From assembly GCA_036435485.1 (NCBI GenBank), contig CM071601.1, positions 186,656,939 through 186,720,938 of the forward strand: DNA of 64,000 nt, given 5' to 3'. Each line of letters opens with the position of its first letter. Within the stretch, counting starts at the first letter, position 1. Made by a program: the position numbers and the translations under genes. Below, one piece after another: positions 57,346 through 64,000 of this stretch. The notes beneath the pieces are model-generated. The model was not told the DNA's origin, did no database searches, and saw only the letters and a program-made list of their open reading frames with translations. The stretch comes from Saposhnikovia divaricata (lineage: Eukaryota > Streptophyta > Magnoliopsida > Apiales > Apiaceae).

Positions 57346-57519
57346 AGATGTTTTAATGAATAATAAATTTAACTCAAGTCCTTAAACACTATTAACTCAC
57401 TCCCGAATTAAATTATAGAAAACGCTATTTTAAGTCTTTAACCACTGCTAATTCACTCTCTATTTATTATAGGAAACACCAACTCAAGTCGTTTATAACT
57501 TCGTTCTATTATGTTCAAC

Positions 57520-57948
57520 TATACTCTCCACAAAATAGCGTAATTATATTTAAACATACTTAGACATGTATTTTATTTGATTAATAAAAACTTAAAACAT
57601 AATTAAAACAATAAAAGAATACTTAAATTAAGCATAAAAAATTTAAACATGTATTATTATGGAATATAATATAAAAGAATAACTTATTACATAAATGTTA
57701 ATGTAGAGATTAATTTTAGATATTACATATAATTTTGTTGGAAAACAAAATAATGACAAAATTAGCTAAATGCAAACGTGAATCGATATCATTAATGCAT
57801 AATATCGTATATCATAACAATCAAATGTCTAACTTAATTAATCTTTAAATGCATATGTTATAATATATAAAACAACACTTTGTTATCCTAATATTTTTTT
57901 TAAAATCAAATTATTTGATTTTAAATATAATATCATTTCATTTCTGTA

Positions 57949-58003
<55 letters not shown>

Positions 58004-58610
58004 CATTATATTTTTTTCAAATAATTTTTAAGTAGCACGTATAATCTAGTTATTATTACAATATTTTTTATTTATTTATTCATGTTTTTGTTTGTATACA
58101 TATGAACAACAAGGAAATAACAAATATTACCTATTTTTTTTGGTTTTTGTTTCTAAAAAATAATTTGAGTGAATATTTATTCTTTTATCATAAATAAATA
58201 TTTTTAATCAATATTTATAATTTGTGCAACAAACAAATATTAAATATCTTTATTATTAAGTTAGATCCAAAAATGAAAATAATTATATGTTGAATGGTTG
58301 ACTCACAACTCAAACACAATACACAATACAAGATATTATATTTGCATCTAGTAAGTTTTGTTATTATTTTTATTACCATTATAATTATATAAAATAATTT
58401 AAAAATACTTTCCAAATTAACATTTATGTAATAAGTTACTTTAATATTATATCCCACAATAATACATGTATATATTTTTTATGTTTATTTTTAGAATCAT
58501 TTCTATTTTTTATTATTTTAATTACATTTTAAATTCTTTTATTACTTTAGCAAACAAAACATATGTCTAAATATATTTTAAATTTAGTCACGCTATTTTA
58601 TAAAAATAGA
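57520..58610. repeat. Large degenerate inverted repeat (foldback element)
   Basis: Arms of about 300 bp (57520-57830 and 58290-58610) match in inverted order: AAAATAGCGT/ACGCTATTTT, TTAGACAT/ATGTCTAA, a 22-bp perfect stretch around TTATTACATAAATGTTAA (57698 and 58421), and ACAAAATTAGCTAAATGC-type blocks. The ~450-bp spacer includes an (ATT)n tract. Likely an old foldback MITE; ends and target duplication are not resolved. Confidence 0.6.
57951..58002. repeat. (TTA)n microsatellite
   Basis: About 17 uninterrupted TTA units in the spacer of the inverted repeat. Confidence 0.9.
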
Positions 58611-58724
58611 GTTAAACAGAACAAGTTAAGTTAAATTAGCATTTAATGAATGAACCCAATCAACTTTAACTTAATCAATGTGCATAACTAAATTTCTATT
58701 ATTATATATTTATATAATATGTAC

Positions 58725-58830
58725 ATTGGTGGGAATTGAATTTGGGTCTCCAAGTTAATTAACAATTTTTTTTATCATTATACCACTCAATCACGTATGT
58801 TTTAAATCATACATATTATAATATATATGT
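58725..58830 (-). mobile_element. tRNA-like (SINE head-like) repeat
   Basis: On the minus strand GAGTGGTATAATGATAA (box A-like, one mismatch) and ACCCAAATTCAATTCCC (box B-like) are about 35 bp apart. A related unit occurs at 59290-59405. Too degenerate to be a tRNA gene; probably part of a dispersed SINE or repeat. Confidence 0.3.
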
Positions 58831-59039
58831 GTTTGTTGTTTGAGTGAAAAAAATTCCTAATATTTTAATTATTGTGACATATTAATAATTTTTCGTTATG
58901 ATTTTACTTTTACATTTATTGATTTCGACTATAATATATTATTTCAAAATATCAATTATTCATACATAATAAATGGTTTGATTATATTATATAAAATTAT
59001 AATGACAATAATAATCAACATAATAATAATATATAAAAG

Positions 59040-59160
59040 TTAATATATAACTATTATTCCCTTAACAACCTAAGCACTCATCTATATATGTTTTCAATAA
59101 TACATATGATATCTATGTGTGTACCGCTTAACCGTGGCAATATTTGGTTTTATATAAAGA
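59040..59160. repeat. Partial copy of the same dispersed repeat
   Basis: 'gcactcatctatatatgttttcaataatacatatgatat' resembles the segments following the tRNA-like heads at 58790-58830 and 59360-59405. It is a third, headless copy. Confidence 0.3.
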
Positions 59161-59289
59161 AAAAATATGAACCGCACAATGTATTTTTTTATGAAAAATA
59201 TAAATATAAGAACAAGTCAATAATTAAAGCAATTTATTATTGATTTGCAAACACCAATTTACCCCTAAGTGCCTATTTATATATTGAAG

Positions 59290-59405
59290 TATTATTTTCA
59301 TTAGTAATCGAACTTGGATCGCAGAGTTAAATTATGCATCTTCATACCATTAGGCCACACATCCACAAGTATTTTAAATTATACACACGATAAATATGTG
59401 TGTGA
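59290..59405 (-). mobile_element. tRNA-like (SINE head-like) repeat
   Basis: On the minus strand TGGCCTAATGG fits the box A consensus and AAGTTCGATTAC is close to box B, about 40 bp apart, in a GTGGCCTAATGGTATGAAG context reminiscent of tRNA 5' halves. Partner of the unit at 58725-58830. Confidence 0.35.
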
Positions 59406-60351
59406 TATTGATGAAATACTATTAATAAAATATTACTGAATTTTAAATGAGTTTTGGACTCTTTAATGGTTATCATTTATCGATTAAAAAATTTCGTAAA
59501 ATACACAATTGGGTTATAAAACGATATTATAAATAATATAATGAATATTATCTAAAAATATATTAGGTAAAAAATATTGAGGTGTTAACGTAAAATGAAA
59601 TTTGTATATTACTAAACAAGATACAATAATTTATTAGTCAAACTATTCGGGTCGTAAAAATATTTTACTTTAAAAAGATGAATCCTACAAGTAACACATT
59701 ACTTTTTAGATACAAATTAGTTAATGTTCAATTTAAAATATGATATTTTGTATAAAAAAGGATAAAAAGATCATATATTATACATTATTTATGGAGGTGA
59801 CTCAATGAAAGTCAGACGGACACCGGAAGAGAAATAAAGGCAAAGAATTCTTAAAATGAAAAAATTAGAAGAAAACAAATAAAAGAGTTAGAAATGTAGT
59901 TTTAAGAAGTAAAAGCGCAAGACCTGAGAAGCGTTTTAGAAGATTTACGAAGGTTTTTGATTAAATCAGGACTGAAACATACACTTTCAGAACAACATCT
60001 TGAATACTATTAAGTTTCTACCTTGAATATTATTGGAGATCCAGCTAAATGGATGCATCATTTTTTAAGAAAGTTTAGGATTAATGTAGGTGCTCTGAAA
60101 AATCATCTTAATTAGACAACACTCATAGAACACTCAAATTATTTTCTATGAGCCATAACAAAATTAAAAACTGACATGATTGCTATCAATACTACTCGTA
60201 TTAATTTGCAAAGTACAAACTAGAACATATTAAGTAAGTACACAATAACCACAAATGCCAGTAACAAGAAAAACTCTATAAAAATCAATCACATATTTCA
60301 AACGATATTAATCATGAATAGTTTAATTAAAAATTATAATTTAAGCTAATG

Positions 60352-60381
60352 ACCCGTGCCTCGCACGGGTATTGATGCTAG
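60352..60381 (+). mobile_element. Helitron 3' terminus
   Basis: Perfect 8-bp hairpin ACCCGTGC/GCACGGGT (60352-60359/60363-60370, 3-nt loop), 7-nt spacer, CTAG (60378-60381), then T. Best preserved Helitron end in the window. The body lies to the left; its 5' end is not located and no Rep/helicase coding is seen. Confidence 0.75.
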
Positions 60382-61150
60382 TTTTTTTAAAAAAATCAAC
60401 ATCCTATATCAATATTATTTACCCTTTCCTTTCCAAAAAAATAGAATCTTATTGTTATTGTCGATACAACAATATTTAAATTGAAATTGGTACAATTGTA
60501 TTATATTTAAGATTGAGATAATTCTTATCAAGTTTCTTCTTGTTAAATTTTTTTTTTTTATGTAAAGAATTATACAATGAAAAGAGAGAATTATTATTTT
60601 ATGAAGATGGCTCAATGGTTCCAATCATAAAAGTTTTAAGAAGCCAAGTTACTAAAGTGAGGCAAGCAACAGTAGTCCAACAATAAAGCCTACATAACAA
60701 GAAAATTACTCCCTTCATATTGTGCTAGTATGTCCAGAGTTACACCTTTCACTTAAATGTAAAACATCTATAGTCCTCATGTCTACCTTTTACATGTTAA
60801 GTTTTGAGAAAACAGCTAGCTAAAACACACAAAGACCACGATAACACATCTCATAAAGATTACCTGACGTATGAAAATCTATTATTTTATGACTTATGAG
60901 AAATATAATATATATTCTCTTTTTTCAAAGCACCAGAAGTACATTTGCATGCTTCAGTAGCATTGGGATTCTAAGCCAAACTTCAACACATTCAAAGATC
61001 AATTTATATGTTTGACAGAAGGGTAGATCGATCAATATTTTTAATGTATTTCTCCACATTACCGATACATATACTATCATATTTAGTATTATAGAGAAGA
61101 AGCAAATATCAAAAAGAAAAAAGTGAGGGTGAGGGTGTAGAGTGAGAGTG
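60382..61150. other. Unassigned intergenic DNA
   Basis: No gene or defined repeat recognised. Confidence 0.4.
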
Positions 61151-61163
61151 AGAGAGTGAAACT

Positions 61164-61525
61164 ATGGCTCCGTGTTGTAGTTTGTTGAATTGTTTCGGTG
61201 GTTCTTGACATGCTCATAGATGAACTAGATCATGATGTTGTGGACGTTCTTCTCCCAGCTTAGAATGACTATCCTAATCTTGCAAATCTCACTACAGAGA
61301 TTGCTAGGACTAATCTACATGGCTTGACTTTCATGATGGTAGTTTTTTTTCTCTAAACATTTTGCAATCCTATTAAAACTTGTGATTATTGTCTAATGAG
61401 TTGTTGTTTGTATCCAAAATAAGATAAAGTCGATATCATGCAGTCTAATGCTCCATAAACTTTGCTTCCAGGAATGAAGTGGACATAGACACAGAATTTG
61501 CTAATCAACATGTGATTGGTATTTA
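61164..61525 (+). pseudogene. Unidentified gene-like fragment
   Basis: Starting near MAPCCSLLNCFGGS (61164) and, after a stop, a frame with DELDHDVVDVLLPA*NDYPNLANLTTEIARTNLHGLTFMMV (shown here in parts) runs to a possible donor at about 61337. A second exon-like piece after TTCCAG (about 61472) reads NEVDIDTEFANQHVI up to a GT. Composition is protein-like and differs from the AT-rich surroundings, but I do not recognise the family and stops break it. Confidence 0.3.
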
Positions 61526-61982
61526 AAATTTGATCATATCTTTAATCATCTGTATTAACTAAGTTTTTTTATGTTAAGCAAATCACAATTTAAATCATTC
61601 ACAAGCATAAAAATTTTCTTTTATTTTAATTTTTTCTCTTATTATAATCCTTCTTTCATAGGTAAGTGTCTCTAAGAAGAGGCTTTTGTATTTTCACTTC
61701 TAAAAGAAATTAAAATTTCGATCTATCATATTTTTTTGATACAATTATTGTATTCATTATTTGACATACCTTAAAATTCTACTAATTAATTGACAAATAA
61801 TATAAATCTATAATTTTCTTGATAGTAAACTAAGTGTTGGGCTTGATTGATCTAATAAGAGAAGCCCATTCTTAAAAAGACGGAGGGGAAAGCCCATCTG
61901 AGAGATTCGGCTACAGGATAGGAGAAAATGACCAAAAGAAATTGAAACATGAAACTTTGAAGAACCTCTTTTTCAACACTAA

Positions 61983-62308
61983 GGCTATGTTCAGTTGAAC
62001 TGAATGGAACGGGGGGAATGGAATGAAATTTGTACTCTTATTTGGGGGAGATTGGGAAAAATGTTTAAATTTTCATTCATTACTTCATTCCTTTCCACAC
62101 AATTTAAACTAAAGTTCTAACCCACATGTTTTGGGAGGAATACTCCATTCTACATCATCATCATTTTCCTTGCAATCTTCATCATAAGATACTTCTTCTC
62201 CATCATATTTGTTCACTATTCCCCCAACATCCCCATTTCTTCATAAATTTTGTTTATATTATTCATTTAATTTCTAACTCATTTTATTCTCCCCAAGTGA
62301 ACATAACC
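61983..62308. mobile_element. Tourist-like (PIF/Harbinger) MITE
   Basis: A 326-bp element with inverted ends GGCTATGTTCAGTTG and, in complement of the right end, GGTTATGTTCACTTG (2 mismatches in 15), flanked by TAA (61980-61982, 62309-62311), the 3-bp PIF/Harbinger target duplication. No transposase. Confidence 0.75.
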
Positions 62309-62311
62309 TAA

Positions 62312-62836
62312 GCCTTTTAAACCGTAAAGCTTGACTAATAGGTCATGTACACCCTACCTAATAGTACTAGATAAATAATCAAGTTTGACGAATATTTGAC
62401 ATATCACAATAAAAGAAACTGGAAGACTTAACATTAGTAATAGTTCTAACGATTTGAGTATAGAGAGAAAAACTGAACCACACAACCTGATGATCACTTT
62501 AGTTTTTATTAAACGTGAACTTTGTTATACAAGATTGAAATATATATATATATATATACCCAATTTTTAACTCTTTCAAACATTAATTTGATACATGTAT
62601 GTTTAATTCTCAGGTTATCATGCTACAGTTATAGAAAATTGCACTGAGATTTCACTCATTTATAGTGATCATATTTTAGAATGTTATTGTCTCCACCTTA
62701 ATGGGTTCCGAGATGAGAGAAGTGGTAAATAGGGGAGAAATGTGGCAAACAGGGGACAAAATATGGAAAACAAGATGGAGAATTTGGAGAATTTTTTCTT
62801 ATTTCTTTAAGTAATTGTAGATTACATGCAACTACT
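62312..62836. other. Unassigned intergenic DNA
   Basis: No gene recognised; a short (TA)n at about 62541-62558. Confidence 0.4.
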
Positions 62837-63241
62837 GATGGAAAGAGTCAATCTGCATTTATGCAAACTGAAGATGGATTGTTCATCATCAAAGAAATCA
62901 AAGAAAATGAGTATCAGTCCTTTCAAATTTTCGGAGATCAACTTCTGAATCAAATTCTTACAGGACTACATGCTTCAACCATCCTTGGGGGGTCTTCAAG
63001 GTAGTTACAAATGGAGAGATAGCACACTATTTGGTGACATAAAAACTAAGAATCCCTAATGCCACTAGCTTGACCTTGTTTGACCTTAAGGGGATTCAGG
63101 GGAGGCGAACTCAAGATCGAGCATCAACTCTTTAAGATGTTGATTTTGTTAATGAGATGCTAAAATCAAGTTTTTCACTAAGTCGGGATGATATTACCAC
63201 GTTGCTTCAACGTGTTGAAATAGATACTAATTTCTTGCAGG
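62837..63241 (+). pseudogene. Phosphoinositide-phosphate-kinase-like fragment
   Basis: One frame reads DGKSQSAFMQTEDGLFIIKEI, resembling the FF...DDRFIIK lysine region of PIP kinases. Farther on, in another frame, comes LFDLKGIQGRRT, then DVDFV and LLQRVEIDTNFLQ, which resembles the order (Y/F)DLKGS..GR, TLKDLDL, L..QI..D..FL of the family. A stop (TAG at about 63002) and others lie between, and a GT donor-like site follows at 63241. The gene is dead and incomplete. The family call rests on a few motifs only. Confidence 0.35.
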
Positions 63242-63394
63242 TATGTAAAACCATTTTTGTTGCCTATATTTAAAGGTCCAAATCCTTGAAAATTGATTGT
63301 CAGAGACGATTTAAACAACAATCTATTTTCTAGTCATTGGATACGATCCAACGGTCAGGATTTAAATAATTCGATCGGTTCGCGCATATTTTCC

Positions 63395-63750
63395 TTACAT
63401 TCTAACCTTACAACCACATCTAGGGAGAATATCTCGATGACATTTACCTTTAGTACTACCCATAAAAAATTCATCATCATTAACACTACTTTTATCCTAA
63501 TTTTCACCCGCTAAATTACAGACAAATAATCGAGCATATATTTCTTTATTAACACGCTTTTGTGTTTTTTGAACCTTAATTACAAATCCATTTTTCAAGG
63601 CATAAGCTCTAAACAAATTTTCCGCGGCTTGTAAATTATCAAACCTTTGATGCAAATAAGGAATAACATTATTAACATCTTCATTAACTTTAGGCAATTT
63701 TGTTTCATTTAAATTATCATCTTCATCATAATGATCATCAACAAAAATGA

Positions 63751-63813
<63 letters not shown>

Positions 63814-63950
63814 TACAATATTAACATACTCTACATCACCACTAACATTAACATCAACATCAGAATCATCTAAACCCTTAAAAACATCATTAACTTCAAT
63901 ATTTTTGGATTTTTTCTAGGTTTAAACTTAGCAAACATCTTATCTATCAT
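63395..63950 (-). pseudogene. FAR1-domain gene fragment
   Basis: Minus-strand frame 63497-63697 and upstream encodes the N-terminal part of a FAR1 DNA-binding domain: QRFDNLQAAENLFRAYALKNGF, then KEIYARLFVCNLAG (given in parts). Past an in-frame TAG (63497-63499) the same frame continues to RDILPRCGCKVRM (about 63395-63435), the next conserved FAR1 block. Upstream is an acidic Asp-rich stretch encoded by (GAT)n (63752-63813) in a different frame, apparently offset by a one-base change in a T run, preceded by an ATG at 63950 and a stop. FAR1 domains occur in FAR1/FRS transcription factors and MULE transposases; which this is cannot be told. Sequence after 63395 does not continue the domain. 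Confidence 0.65.
63752..63813. repeat. (TCA)n microsatellite
   Basis: About 20 TCA/ATC units. On the minus strand it encodes the poly-Asp tract of the FAR1-like fragment; an apparent 62-codon plus-strand Ser-rich frame here is a repeat artefact. Confidence 0.9.
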
Positions 63951-64000
63951 ATTAATCAAAAGATAACAACAATAAACACTTAACCAAAAGCAATGAACAC

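Noticed and set aside
63731..63919. Ser-rich 62-codon plus-strand frame
   Set aside because: Encoded by the (TCA)n microsatellite; the minus strand carries the FAR1-like sequence.

Overview
The window is nuclear DNA of a flowering plant, probably a eudicot. It is AT-rich and built almost entirely of nested transposable elements around the remains of a few host genes. Evidence: plant-type Ty3/gypsy and Ty1/copia elements, Helitron, MULE, hAT, Stowaway and Tourist termini, a plant DnaJ-DUF3444 gene and a FAR1 domain. The species cannot be fixed from sequence alone; an asterid is only a guess. There is no bacterial operon structure, CRISPR array or confident tRNA/rRNA gene.

Layout. 1-5227: Helitron termini (3' ends at 1103, 1983, 2778), a possible tRNA-derived SINE and AT-rich repeats. 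5228-7044: MULE-like foldback element packed with TTGCAA-rich repeats, carrying a second foldback MITE in a TA repeat. 7175-7741: hAT-type MITE with a perfect 8-bp target duplication. 8333-13083: short Ty3/gypsy element (minus strand) with one early nonsense codon. 13084-16052: intergenic, with a reversed Helitron end and one possible terminal exon. 16053-28340: apparently complete Tat-type Ty3/gypsy element (minus strand) with identical 458-bp LTRs and a 5-bp target duplication.

The Tat-type element is the most notable object. Its gag-pol is a single open frame with two RNase H domains. Between pol and the 3' LTR it carries, on the opposite strand, a three-exon gene (851 codons when spliced in silico) with the plant 'putative gypsy type transposon' domain and a coiled coil, then a second small antisense ORF with its own TATA box. 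Because the introns lie antisense to the genomic RNA they would not be spliced from it, which may explain how a retroelement keeps spliceosomal introns.

28563-53200: a MULE-type MITE, then a DnaJ-DUF3444 host gene broken in two. The 5' part (J-domain and zinc-ribbon region, with a solo LTR inside) lies at 28997-30191; the DUF3444 part lies at 52018-53200. Between them sits a 21.8-kb nest: a degenerate Ty1/copia element (30192-52017) into which a second copia element (35230-48349) jumped, in the integrase region. The inner element has nearly identical LTRs but a wrecked polyprotein, so it was probably mobilised in trans.

53781-64000: a Stowaway MITE interrupted by a hAT MITE; a young 2.5-kb non-coding LTR element (54721-57189, target duplication gttct); a large inverted repeat; tRNA-like repeats; another Helitron end (60381); a Tourist MITE (61983-62308); a phosphoinositide-kinase-like pseudogene fragment; and a broken FAR1-domain gene at the right edge. 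Apart from the Tat-type genes, I see no clearly intact protein-coding gene.
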